NCBI GenBank assembly: GCA_014706295.1
Contig: JACSVZ010000011.1
Span: 10,323,663 to 10,387,662 of the forward strand
Length of the DNA stretch: 64,000 nt
Reading direction: 5' to 3'
Source: Lycocorax pyrrhopterus obiensis
Taxonomy: Eukaryota > Chordata > Aves > Passeriformes > Paradisaeidae
Positions 1-12,900 of the stretch are shown piece after piece. The position numbers were made by a program, and so were the translations under genes. Position 1 is the stretch's first letter. Every line of letters starts with the position of its first letter. Below the pieces are notes generated by a model. That model worked only from the letters and a program-made list of their open reading frames with translations. It was not told where the DNA came from and ran no database searches.

Positions 1-739
1 TATAGGTGCTGAGGGCCCCTTTCTCTGTCTGAGAGCTGCTCTCCCTCTGCAGTAATAGAGTCAAAGAAAGGTTGAGGCAATGTCTCCTTTAACTGTGTAA
101 TGTATTTATCCTCCCAACTGGTGAAATGCTCAATAGCTGTCATGATTAGTCAATTGCATTAGTATTTCATCTCAGACAGTCCCAGTTGTGTGTGTCACTA
201 CAGATGTGTTTTCAGAGATGCACAGCAGCGTTGCCAGTGCTGCCAAAATCAGCTTTCCTAGTTTGGGAGCAGTGAGAACATATCATATCATCAGGTGAAA
301 TTTGTCATTATTCAGAAAGTCTACTCAAAGCTGTGAATGAATTAAGCTGTGGAGAGACCTCCCCTTCAAAATCTATCTGCTTCACTGAGAGAAGCTACTG
401 CTCCTGGGTATGGATTTCCATTCCCTGTCCACTGCCAGGTTTCACTGCCTTTGCTGGTCTGCCAGAGAGCTCGGTTCATGTCAGGTGAGCATGGCTGGAT
501 GGGCATAGACCAGTCATGTAAAGGGTATAAATAAGTCCTCTTTATTTTGTCTGAGCTCTGTCGAGTGTCTGTGCCCTCTGCAAGGGAGGAGGTCACAGGC
601 ATTTCAGGTTAGTCATCTGCCTGCTGATGGAGCTGCACTTGGAAGGAAATGTGTGCTCACAGTTCAGGACCTGGCTGGTTGCTGAATTTTGTGAAGGACA
701 AACTTATTTCACAAATGGTGATAAGGACACATGTTCCCC
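1..739. other. Intergenic, nothing recognised
   Basis: AT-rich sequence with two short overlapping frames (61 and 78 codons, opposite strands) that lack any domain, splice context or family resemblance. No FTO exon recognised. Confidence 0.6.
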
Positions 740-1285
740 CTCTGGTCAGCCGTTGTGAGGCCACATCTGCATGATGTGGCCTGATGTGGGCACAGAAGTA
801 GTAGCACAGAAGAGATGGGTGTGCAGGAGTGAGCCCAGAAAAAGACTGAAAAGATGATGAAGGGTTTGGAACATTTGTTGTATGAGGAGAGGCTGAGAGA
901 TCTGGGATTTTCCACTCTTGAGAAGAACAGGCTCAGGGAGGCCTCATAATTGTGAACAAATACCTGATGGCGTGGGGAGAAGATGGGGAGTCAGGATCTT
1001 CATGGCAATGCCCAGTGGAAAGACTGCAGACAAGGGGCATAGACTGAAATAAGTTTGGTTTAAAAGTAAGATCTATTTTACCGTAAGGATGATTGAACCC
1101 TGGGTCATGTATCCCAGGCAGGTTGTGGAGTCTTCACCCTCAGAGATGTTCAGAAGCCCACTTGACACAGTCCTGGGCACCCTGGACTGAGCTGACCCTG
1201 CTCACATGGGGGTGGAATGAGATGATTTACAGAGGTCTCTTCCCACTATTCTGGGTGATTCTATGGTTTAGTGTTCTACCGTGAG
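740..1285 (+). mobile_element. CR1 LINE, 3' end fragment
   Basis: A degraded CR1 3' region in forward orientation. The recognisable order is GTTGTGAGGCCACATCTG, then a coding-tail segment with TATGAGGAGAGGCTGAGAGA (870-905) and AACAGGCTCAGGGAGG, then TTGTGGAGTCTTCACC, GATGTTCAGAAGCC and ACACAGTCCTGGGC, ending at GGTGATTCTATGG (about 1254-1266). No intact reverse-transcriptase frame remains. CR1 is the dominant LINE of birds and reptiles and is usually 5'-truncated, as here. Confidence 0.85.
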
Positions 1286-2146
1286 CGTGGAACCTCCTCC
1301 GAATCTGAATTTCACTGCTGTTGAAGAGCTTCCAAGGATGGGACGGATGGAATGCACAAGTGGAGGGCGAACTTCGAAAGGGAGCTAATACGTATTGGTA
1401 TGAGGATATCTGCATACATCCACAGAGAAACTTTTCCAACTATTTTTTTTTTTGAATCAGCAAAACAGTTTTTTAATGAAAGGAGCTTATCTAGGCAGAA
1501 AGTAGGAAAGAGAAGCAAGGGATGAGTGCAGTGGGATGAATGGTGATTGCACAAGAGTTGGCAAATGCAACTATTTCCAAATATAATGGCATTAAGTGTT
1601 CATTGTGAAATTAGATCAGCTTTTTAAGAGCTGCAGGGTGAAAAAACACAGTATTCAGCTAATTAGACAAAGTAAAAAGATAATGTTAAATTCTTTTCCT
1701 TCAAAAAGTATTTGTCTGCGCTACCATGAATTTTAAAATAGAACTGCTTGAGATGGCAGCGTTATCAAGTGATCTGCCATTAAAAGAATTATAATTCAGG
1801 TCTTTTTAATTCCCTATTGTGGAAATCTTTAAATTAGAATATATCTAAACTGTACAAATCTGTAGTTCTCCTAGAACAATGCTGACACAGTTCTCTGATG
1901 CTCATTAAAAATTTTTATGCCTTGATTTCTATATAATGGAACATGAGGAAATTTAACTACACTTACTGGATTTTTGTGCCCAATCCAGCTAATTACTAAA
2001 GCATCTGCCCAACTTTCAACATGGAAGCAGTTTAATCAAATTTGGTAAGACTACTGACATGCTTAAATGAACTGAAACTGTAGTTGCCATTCTTCATTTT
2101 GAGTGTCATGAGTCAAAGGCTATCACTTTTAAGAATACAGGTCACA
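1286..2146. other. Intergenic between the two CR1 copies
   Basis: AT-rich and non-repetitive. Segment 1600-1900 has CAGCTAATTAGACAAAG (about 1655-1671) and other homeodomain-like cores and may be constrained, but nothing is demonstrable. Confidence 0.55.
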
Positions 2147-2368
2147 GCATCACAGAATATGCTGAGTCGGAAGCGGCCACAAGGATCATTGAGGCCAGCT
2201 CCTGGCCCTGCACAGGACACTCCAAGAGTCACACCATGTGCTGGAGAGCATTGTCCAAACACTTCTTGAACTCTGTCAGGCTGCTGCTGTGACCACTGCC
2301 CTGCAGAGCCTGTTCCATTGCCCAACTGCCCTCTCAGTGAAGCACTTTTTCCTAAGTCAAGAAGTTAA
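2147..2368 (-). mobile_element. CR1 LINE, 3' end fragment (reverse orientation)
   Basis: Reads as the reverse complement of a CR1 3' region: ATCACAGAATATGCTGAG, AGGATCATTGAGGCCAGCTC, CTGGCCCTGCACAGGACACT, TTGTCCAAACACTTCTTGA, CTCTGTCAGGCTGCTGCTGT and GAGCCTGTTCCATTGCCCAA. It is less than 1 kb from the forward copy, and the two are of different extent. Confidence 0.85.
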
Positions 2369-5300
2369 ACATCAAAAGTATATCAAGTTGAGAATATTAG
2401 AACCGGCGTCAAATGAGTTTACTTTTGATAACTTACATCTGTACATTTAAAACCACATTACTCTTGTATGTGTTTATTGGCAGCTGAAAGTGCTTTGCTC
2501 AGAAAATTTGAGGTTCTTTAATAGACTCTAGCAGCAAGAAAGCTTGGTGATCAAGCTCCTTGAAAATGAAAATTTAAAAAATCCTATTTATCAGAGGAAA
2601 AATTGTTCTGTGCTTTCAATAGATACTTTATAATCTTTCATTAGCAAAGCAATTTGACAATTTTTTTTCCTTCACCCAAGGAATATAACATTAACTACTG
2701 GAACACAAATAATGTTACTAAGTATACACTTCCATTCTGTTTGGCTTTTAACTTTTTTCTATCTTTCTTTTGTTGCTAAAGCTCTTTGAGATTGAAAGGG
2801 TTGATGCAGGATTGGGGCATAATTTGAAACGGGCATTTAGTTAGTCTTGGAAATTTATTGTCTAGGGAGTTTTTTGAGTTTGGATGAGATTTGTTGTCCT
2901 TCTCCTAAAGATATCATGTATCCAAATTACGTATTTTGCTCTTCTTATCCGAGATACAAAAAATTTAATGATGCATGTGCACTTGTCCTTAAGCATGTGC
3001 TTACATATATCTTTGTGTAAGGATGTGAGTGTGTATTGCTGTAGTTTGCTGAATTAAGGCTCAGAAGCACATAGTAATTTTATTATAAAATGTATTTCTG
3101 TCCCTGGGGGCCCATGGGCATGCTTTTGGTAGTTAGTCCTGAACTGATTAGTCCAAACAAAAGTAATATTACTGGTCAACAGCAACCCAAGCCAATTGTT
3201 TGTCAATAGTTTTGTATAATTCTGTAACTCAGAACAACTGTACACTAATTTTGTAATGTGCTTACATATCAGATTTAAAAAAGTGGTTGAGGATAAAGCT
3301 TTCTTTACAATTTTTTTTTTACATTTATCAGATCATCTCTAAGGGAATGATAAAGTATTTTCTGAAGGAAAAAAACCCAAACATATCCTGGAAAATGGTA
3401 CTTGCTTTGGGACTGATTTTGTTGTTATTAAAATAGCAAGTAATTAGAATCAGTGGTCCATGAAGTTTCAGTTGGAAACAAAAGAAATCATAAGAATTTG
3501 CCTGTTTACTAGATTCTCTCCATTTAGATATGGTTTCTGATAATGTGAGAACAGCATAATGTAAACCTGAACAGTGTGTAAATAACACTTCATTAAGTTC
3601 CTTTTTCCTTTCGAAAGTATCTTGTCTTGGACAGAAGGGCAAATTCTACCAAGTGGAACTGCTTTCACCTTTGCATGATAGGGATGTAATTGAAAGTAGC
3701 CCTAGGTGTTCTTCTTGTGCTATTTATTTAAAGTATTTATACAAGAATAAAAACCATTGAGATGAAACCTCACATATCTAGAGTAGTCTGTCTGCAGTAA
3801 GGATAATATTGATTGCTATGGCAGAATTCTCTGAAGCCAGGTCACCTTCCAGCCATTGATTGTCTTCTTTCAGACTGCCAGTGATGGCTGCATTAATTGC
3901 GTTGCTGAACTTAGCAATTTCTTATGTTTTTCGTATTTTACCTCCATCCATTTTCCTAAAAAGATTGAAATGTGGTAGTCATAAAAAAGACTTGAAATAG
4001 AAGCTGGAGGAGTATTAAAGAAAAATATTTTTTGAATGCTAATCAACAACATTAAGTAAAATCACTGTCTTTACATTTCCATTGGCAAGACATAGTCCAA
4101 TTTGAGAACATGGACAGAAAAAAAACTGGGAAGGAATGTGCTGGGCTGCTAGGAAAAGATTTCTGGAACACAGCAAAAAAAAAAAGAGGAGCTGGTCTGC
4201 AGCCCCATGTTGAATGTTTTAATCTGGCAGTTTATTTCATTTGAGGTAGGGCTTGCTGACATTTATCATTCTTTATTGCGAAAGTATTTACATGCTTACA
4301 CCTATTTTAGATGTTTTTCTTCCCATGTATATATGTGTGTAGCTCTACACACAGGTTAAATGGATAACACAGTTTGTGACTGAAAGATGGTTTTTGTTCA
4401 GTTCCATAAATAATAATGATAAATGAAAAGACTTCATATTCTTTCACAGTTTGCAACAGAACAGCTTTACAGCCAGGAGATATGGCTGGGGTTCTTAGAA
4501 TCTGATGGTAGCCAAATTTTATTAGTGTTTCTTTAAAATTCATATTAAAGAATAGGGCTATTCAGAATCCCCAGTCTTACATCTTGTAATGGGTTTTAAG
4601 TCTGGGTTATAAGAGCTGAGCACCAGTGTCAGCATGGAGAATGGTTTTCCAAAGAGGTGTGATGAAGAAGGTCTCCCAGGGCTTCCTCAATGTTTGCTCA
4701 AACTCACAGCACAGCTATCCAAGAATTTGTGTCCTATCATGAAACCCTTCCCATGAATTGCAACTATGGGCAAGAGGAAAGGAAAAGAAAAGGTAAATCA
4801 AGTCTTTTTAGCAGTACAGCCCATGAATCCACAAACCTCTACAAACACAGGTGTAGACTGTATGTATGGGCAGCACTGCAGAGCAGAAACCTCTCCTCAA
4901 AGTGGGGGCCTGCCATGGAGGAAAGGGGTTGAGTTTTCAAGAAGGAAAAGCTGGAACACAGCAAGGCTCCAAGAGACACCTTGGAAAAGATCTTTCACTC
5001 TTTTGCCATCCTTAGTCCTAACATTGGCAGTTTATACCCCCAAATCAAGATGTTTCTCTAGGTCTGGCTTTTAAAGCCTGAACAAGCCACTTTAACCAGT
5101 TTATAGCCATTTTCTGTTAACCTTCTCCAGCTTGCCTGTGATGCTGCACTTGTTCCACTGTCTTCAAGCGGAACATTGCATCCCCAAGCAGACCTGGAAA
5201 CTACACCTTTATCTTTTTTCCCTCTTTCAAATTGTCACCTGTTTTCAGCTGCTATAAAAGCTGGTTCCCAAACTAAACAACTACTATTAACTGCCAGCAA

Positions 5301-6205
5301 CATTAGCAAAGTGTCTCATTTGAAAATATCAAGGCATTTATGATTCCAAGCAGCAAAATAAAATCATGAGTTTCTTTAGCTATTGGGTTTATTGAATTAG
5401 ATACAATAAAGCACTGAAGTTGCTTTTTACTCAATTTCCTAATTTAGGAGCATTTGACATACATTTTTCATACTAATGTATTTATATGTTCATTTGATTC
5501 TTAATAAAGGGGATAGAAAATATTAAATTTTCTTTTATATGAGCTCTTATATAGAGGTCAGGCAAGATTTCAAAGACCTTGCTGTGCTAATAGTGTAAGT
5601 CCAGGCATCTTACACGTGCCAGAAAAAGAACATCTGTAAATGCTGCTACGGGGGGCAGATGTGCCATGAAGTTTCAAAGGCTTGGAGAGGCATGCAGAAG
5701 CTGCCTCAGATAATGCACAGCTGACAAATTAACAGTTTCTGGTATGAGGCTCTTTTAAAAGGCTTTTTTTTTATTAACACATGTGGAGAAAGCATAGTTA
5801 AAGAACTGATAATTTGGGTTGTTGCGATAACAGTTCCCATACATGTGAAAGGCCACCTCCCCTGTAAATGGCTTGAAATGCAATACATTTCATGAATACA
5901 GTGGAAAAGAAACAGCTCTCCTCACCCCTTCCTTTGCCTAGGTAAAATATTCCTTAGGGAAATTTGTCCAGTGAGACTGATTTCCAGGCTGGTGCTACAC
6001 AACAGATATGCCTGGTATATTCACTTCTTTTCCATTGTCTTTTCTACATTGATCATAAACCAAATGTGAGTCCCTTTGTATCCATCCCTCTTACAGACAG
6101 CTGCAGCTTTGGTGTGGTGTCTTGTTTAGGAACAGCAACAGCTGCCCAAGTGTCACGATTTGCCCATTCCTTCAAATCATATACACTCTACTTAGAAACC
6201 ATTCC

Positions 6206-6231
6206 TTTTTTTTTTTTGGGGGGGTTTTTTT
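6206..6231. repeat. T12-G7-T7 homopolymer block
   Basis: Twelve T, seven G and seven T in succession. Nearby similar low-complexity T/G runs occur at 9486-9518. No mobile element recognised. Confidence 0.85.
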
Positions 6232-9200
6232 GACAGAGGATTTATTAAATAAAAATGAGGATGGTAGTATTGTTATCTGAGAAGATCAGATGTGTCATGT
6301 AAGCTGTAGAGTCAGGCACCTGCATCCATCAAATATTTAAGAAAACATCTTAGGATAAAATGTAGAACAATTCTTTAATTTTAAAATCTCTTCCCACAGT
6401 GCAAAACCTGTTCTCATAGATACTTAGTTTCTAAAGGAAAGAAGACTTAAAATGATATTTGACATTCAAATTTCTCCACCTCTATCCTTGCTCTTTAAAT
6501 CTATATTTTAAAATAAGCAAGAATACTTTCCCCAAACTTCAGTCAGTTTTTTACCCTTATAAGATATTTCTTTCAACACAACTCAACCACTCTCTATATT
6601 GCTTGAATTTTTTACAGCGAACAATTTTATATGTGGATAAAGTACTAAACACTAAAGTGCTGTTCTAGTGTTACACTTTGTGCTCCATGGAAACATAAAT
6701 CCAGAATTAACATCACACTGAAGAGTAGCTGAAGACATTTTAAGAAATGTCCCAAATTACTTCAGTGTCTAGCAGCCAGGCAGAAACAAACAGCACACAC
6801 ATTGCAAGGTTTTATGAACCTTTCTATCAAAAATAATAAATGAAGATGTTTGCTAAGGTTGTTGAGTTACAGTTTGACTCAAAACACTGCAAAAGAGATT
6901 AGACTGGGGGGAACATATTCAACAGTCCTGTTCAATAACATCTATCTACTAATTGCAGCCAGTTAGGAAAAAGTAAAAGATCCAGCTCCATTTCATCTGA
7001 TTTTGTAAATGAACCAAAAGTGGTGGTGCATGATTTTGATATAGAAGGACATCTGTAAATGACGAGAGCTTTACTGAAGTATTTCATTTCAGTAGCAGTA
7101 AAAAGAGCCTACTGCTCAAATCATTAAGTGGCTAAAAATCCAGCATTCTTTCAGAAGACTTTGCAAGTTCGCATTAAGCATGCTTTCAGTTGTCAGGCTC
7201 CTGTTGTGACATATTGTTTGAGTCAGACTTCATCAATCTACAAAGCATTACTTGAGGTCTGATGGCATGTGCCTACACCCAATATACTATGTACAAATGG
7301 AAGTGATACAGGATTCTGTAATTACTACATTTCTTTTTAACCCATAAATATTTGGTGCACTAAATTTCTGCCCTGAATTTTTCAGAAAGCAATTAGTTCT
7401 TTGCTTTATCTGCACAAAGTAGATAAAATAGTGTGGTATTGATGATTTTTTGTGTGCAGATGTTTTGATTTTAGCACATCTGTATGCAATAAATCTATTT
7501 TCTGTGTAGAAATCGTATTTTATTATATGATTTGGTATAGAATGTTGAATAAACAGTTTAAATTGAAATTCTTTCTTTGGGAGCACACCAGAATTATTTG
7601 CAATAGCTGATCATACCGCATATATCCTTTTTTGCACATAAATATATTAGCCAATTGCTTTTAAAAAGCACCAGTTTTGCTAATATTACTTTACACACAG
7701 ATAAATGTCAAAAATGGTCTTATGTGTAGTCTGCCTGGATTTTTAGCTGTTTCTTATGTTTGTCTCATTATAGATGTTCTAGCCTAGCAGACTGGGTTTG
7801 CAGATAGATTGTGGTGTTGGCTGTAAAGAATAGAAATGAGTGCATGGAGGGAAGAGTGGAAATGTTGGCTTCCTTCTGTCTGTCTTCTGTTAGTCATCTG
7901 TGAGCCAGGGCAGGGCTTTGCAAATGCAAAGTAAAGTCTCCTGTGCTATAAACCCTATGTAAATTAGCCTCTAAGGACAAATTTTGTATATGGGGAGTGG
8001 AGTGAGCAGTGTGTGCTCCCAGCCCGGGCAGAACACTTGGCTGTAACCCACAACCTGAGAGTTCAGCCATGAGTAACCAAGATCGGGTTTTGATTAGTTT
8101 TTCACTGTAATCATGAGTACCAAATACAGAGACTAAGTCACTAGGCCAATGCAAGGCTTGCAGGATGTGGGAGCAACGCAGGAAGGCACCGTGTCCCATT
8201 CCTCTGCAGGGTCTCACAGGGCAGAAGGTTTTGGAGAACAGAACTCCTGCAACCTTTATGCTTCTGCTCCTGGAGCCATTACCCAAAGGTGTTAAAGCAG
8301 CTGCATGAGGGGCCTCCCTCAGCTGTAAAATCACAGGGTCTGTTACCTACTTTTCCTCATTGAAAAGATAACTGCTCTTTCTGGTGAGGAATTGGTTGTA
8401 ACGATGGATCCATGTGAAAGAAAACATTTCTCATCTGCCAGTCCTTGCAGTTGTGTCCATAAGAAAGCAGGGTAGGCAAACAGCAAGTATTTTTCTTTCT
8501 TCAGTGGTTGGGTTTCCATATTAAATAGCAAAATGGACAATATAGGAGGTTTTCTACATATATATATGGCCTGTGGACAATAAATTGCTTCCTGACCATA
8601 TAACTGTCCTGCAGGTGGTTACATTACTCTTGTGCAGGAGGTTTTTTTTTGTTTTGTTGTTTTTTCTATCATCAGCTCCTAAATCTCAGCAGCCAGTAGC
8701 TTACTTTATTACCAAGCAGAACACTCTTATATGACTATGGATAGTTCAGAGACTTTGTCACTTGTTTCTCCTACTAATCCATCCAAACTTGAGGATTGTT
8801 GGGCAGTAGTGCAAAGGTTTTCTATTCTTTGTTTTTCTGTGAGAGGTCATTGTTGGTTGTCTACATATATAAATATATGCACGTATGTGAGCAAATGCAT
8901 TCAGAGCTGAAGCAAATCTATTCAGAGTTGTTTGCTGGGAGTTTATTTCTGCTGATACCAGGGGTCAGGTGTTTTGTAAAATATTTTATACATAGTGCCT
9001 CTGTCCTGGTGCAGCCATGTTGAGCACATATATTGCAAATATCTATTTCTAGACAGTATTCCCATTTTTTGAGTAATGCCCTAAATCCTTGTAAACTGAT
9101 CTCTGGTAATGTATTCAGTAGTAACCCTAGGCATCAAATTATTTTCTTTAAATTTCTCTGGTTTAAAGTAAAAACATGTGCTGTTTTCCAAGTGTATGGT

Positions 9201-9485
9201 GTTACCTAGCGCTCCTGACACAACCACTCTGACTTATATTCTGTATGCCATGAATTTGTGTATCTGTGTGTATATCCTGCCTAGCCTGAAATGTGCTCTC
9301 TGTGACTCTGACCACTTCCTGAGACGAGCTACAGTGAAAAGCAAGTGATATCTGTGGTCATGGCTGAGTGATTCTACGGCCAATGCGGCGTGTTCCAGGG
9401 CCAGAGCACAGAAACCTTTGGTACCAGTCGTGCTTCCAGCATTGAAAGCAGGAGTTTTATGGCATTTGGTTGTTTTAGAGTTGGG

Positions 9486-9518
9486 TTTTTTTTTTTTGTT
9501 TTTGGGGTTTTTTTTGTT
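9486..9518. repeat. T/G low-complexity run
   Basis: Runs of T broken by GTTTTTGGGG; no coding sequence or recognised element. Confidence 0.8.
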
Positions 9519-9734
9519 CTATCTCCAGTTTTTGACCCTATGAGCAGTCTGGGACTGAGCAACAGAAACTGGGAACATGAGTTTAGGAACTTTCACATGT
9601 TACTCAGCAGGAGTGGCCTGGTACCAGGGAGGTCTTGGGATCCCAGAGATAGAAGGAAACTTCACTGGGTTTGCAGAAGATTGCATTTGCCAATATCAAG
9701 CACAAGAGAAACTTTACACTGTGTTAGGAGCGAT

Positions 9735-9988
9735 ATAATGGTGTAATAGGTAAGGAGCAAGGTAAGTCAGCACCCTTGGTTTCTGTCCCTGGCTCTGCCA
9801 GCTGCTTGCTGTGTGACCTTGGGTGAAAGACTTATTCTCTCGGTGTCTCAGTTTACGCATTAGTGAAATGAGAGTAATGATACTTACCTAGCTCATTGGG
9901 GCTTTTTGAGGCTTAATTAATTGATGTTTGTAAATCACTTTGTGATCCTCTAGTGAAAGTTGTTAGAGATCTGCCAAGTATTTATCCT
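9735..9988 (+). mobile_element. MIR-like (CORE) SINE remnant
   Basis: The order of blocks matches an ancient MIR-type SINE: CTGGCTCTGCCAGCTGCTTG (9790-9809), then TGTGACCTTGGGTGAA, TCTCGGTGTCTCAGTTTACG, GAAATGAGAGTAATGATACT, TACCTAGCTCATTGGGGCTT, and a tail TTGTAAATCACTTTGTGATC. Known in mammals as MIR; related copies predate the mammal-bird split. Confidence 0.7.
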
Positions 9989-12900
9989 CTCTGGTTTTTT
10001 TTTTCCTCCCGCTAGTCTGCACGCATCCATCTAATATCTAAAAGCATGCTCACAGCTAGCAACAGATAGTAGCCAAATTGCTCTTAACAGGAGATGTATG
10101 GAAGCTTTTACAAAATTACTTTTGCAAATTACCACACTTTTTGAAGTACCGTGTGCAGGGATGTAATGAAACACTCTGTAGACAAGTGTCTGTGCTACTT
10201 GCTGAACTGACTGTGGTTGTGATTTGTCTTGCAATACCTCTCAATGGTCCCAAACATAGTTTTGAATTCCAGATGTGCCTTTAACTAATTTTGCTTTGGA
10301 AAATTCTATGGCACTCCAAATTTTTTTCCTATGTTTTTGATTTAATGTAGACTTGTCAGTAATTGGGATGTGTGTCTTTTCCTCTGGGATGGCAGAGGAA
10401 ATACAGGTTCATTATTACCTATTTTGCAGTTTCTTCTCAACATGAGAGATGGTTACAGACTGTGTCCTGTCAGAGGTTTAAGGTGGGCAGACTCTTCAAG
10501 TGCTAGAAAGCCTTTTGGAATTACAAGGCTGCATCCTTAGGCCTACAATATTGCCATAAATTCAAATCCTCATTTGCTTTGAAACTGTAAAGGAACTACA
10601 TTCCGTCCTGGGGAGCACAGCTGAAAATGCAAACGTGAGGAAGCACAACTCTTCCCCACTCAAAATTGCCTTTTCAGGAGGAGGAGAGTTTCTCCACTGC
10701 TGCTCTGAGCAGGCCGTGCTATGCCTGGAGACCTGGCAGAGTGCAGGTCTGAGCACATGGGCAGAAGGTTAACCCTGGATACGAGAAACTGCTGCTCAGA
10801 GTGGTGGAACTGGGCATCAGAAAGTACATCTGAGGAGTCTTCGAGGAATTTGAATATGAGGTGTTGCAATAAGATGGGAAGGGATCCAGTTTAAACATAA
10901 TACGCTTCTCAGACATCATATTTCTTGCAGACATCTGTGCCAGTGTTAAGGGAGGATGTAATTCTAGAAATTCTGTGCCTCTTTAACAAAAGAAAGTGTG
11001 TGTGTTGCTGCATTATGTTGATGGAGTACATTCCTGTATGGAAGTATAAGGACAGGCTCTGACAGGTCCCTCCATGTCAGTGAAGAACTCCCAACTCATT
11101 GATTAGTCATTTCCTGGGAAGAATTTAAGGGATTGTCTGGCCTCAGGAGATGCTCGTTTCCTGCACTGAACCTGGTCCTTTGTGAATCCAAGACAAATTT
11201 CAATACTTCACAAAGGGAAAGGCTTTGTGTGTGCCTACGTGTTTGCACACGAAGTCCTACTAAATATTCTGTAAAACTGCCCACAAAGATCTCAAAAAGG
11301 GTATCCCGAGGTTTCCAGTGTTATGGCAATGTTTTGCATCAGATTCGATAGTCTGGAAAAGTCTGTGAGGGAAGAGCAAGGATAAGAGTATACAGTGAAT
11401 TAGGCTTAGACATAAATAGGCCATGAACTATTACATAAATAAGAGAGCCCTTCTCTTGAGATTTTTCTTTTCCCCGAGTATTTCTGCATCTTGATACTCT
11501 GCTCACAGAAAAGTCATGGGGGCATCTGAGCTCAAGGACCTGACTGCAGGACTGACACCCAGCCTTGGCCAGGGCCAGTCAGGTACTCAGCAAAAATCTC
11601 TTGTAGCCATGTCTGGCCCAGTATCTGGTTAGAACATATTAAAAATAAACACTCTCCGAGAAATGAAACAGGATTTTTATCTGTTGAAATTTATGAAGCA
11701 AACAGCAAACGTGTGGGTGTGCCTGCTTCACCAAAGAGCGCTGCTTAAATGACTGTTTGCAAAGCTGGATAGCTATTGGGAACTCATTTGGAAGTAGGCT
11801 TAAAATACAATTACCTTGCTGTGCAGAAGCCATCATAATACCTTTGACGCTTCCTTATTGACAGAGATTGCAGGGGAAGAAGTGAAATTATAAATCTACA
11901 GGCCAACTTTGAGTGTTTATTTAAAAGAGGACATTCAGCTACAGTTCCAAAATCAGTTGCAGTAGACACCACTGAAGTGCTTGAGCTATAATTACTGAGG
12001 TCTTAAATGAGATAAGCGTGGCAATTTAATTATCAGATAACTTTAAGATATGCTTAAAAGGATTCCAACTTGATAAGAATTGTGATAATGTTTTCTACTC
12101 AGGGAAAATATCAACATCTAAATATTTAATACAGTCACAGGAAATTTAAATGAAGTAAACTTTCAGGGAAAAACAAGGCAAAATGCTTCCTACAGCAATA
12201 TGGTTGAGACAGGGTTTCCTTTTAATTTTTGATGAGTATTTGTTCTTCTGAGGGTTACATAAGCGATATCGCAAATTCTAAGCCCTCTTTTTCTCTTCCT
12301 CCCGTGGTACAACTGAAGGCACATTTAGCTTGCATGTTTATTCAGAAATGTTCCTGATAGGTCTACTTAACAAAATTGTGCTTCAACTTTGTGATGGGAA
12401 CTAATCTATGAGCTGAGCATCCTCTCTTCGGTTTGCTCATGAAATCCAGCCGCACTTTATACAAGAATGCAGAGAAGAAAGACAAATAGTTTATCCTCTA
12501 AGCCACCCAGCATCCTGTTCTTGATATTTCAGTAACATATGCTAACATATGCTTTCCTCAAGAACTTCAAAAACATGCTTTTAGCAGCAATGAAAATAGT
12601 ATCATACATCGAATTCAACTTTAAACCTCATAGTTTACCTCTAATACCATTACTTCATGTATAGAAGAAAATGTAAATCTAAAATATGCTGGTGATTATA
12701 ACCTTTCTTCCTGACAGACACTGCAATATAAATGCACATAAATTGAATTTCTTCTTTAAAGAAATTTGAATACCTTTGGAGCATTTTAGCAAATCATCTC
12801 CAGCCCTTATGGCACAACTTCAATGGACTGTGGAAAAGTGCTCTCCCTATGGCATGACTCCTGCAATAGAAGGACACAGCAAGGCAGAGAAATGCCAAGA

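Larger units (their letters stand above)
2369..9734. other. Intergenic, AT-rich, no gene recognised
   Basis: Frames are all at most 146 codons with no recognisable product. Contains T/G homopolymer runs at 6206 and 9486. Stretches 5261-5520 and 6950-7600 are non-repetitive and AT-rich, and look like ordinary or possibly constrained intergenic DNA. Confidence 0.6.

Noticed and set aside
1..5000. Last exon of FTO
   Set aside because: Looked for its C-terminal coding signature on the plus strand because FTO usually lies on this side; none found by eye, here or further in.
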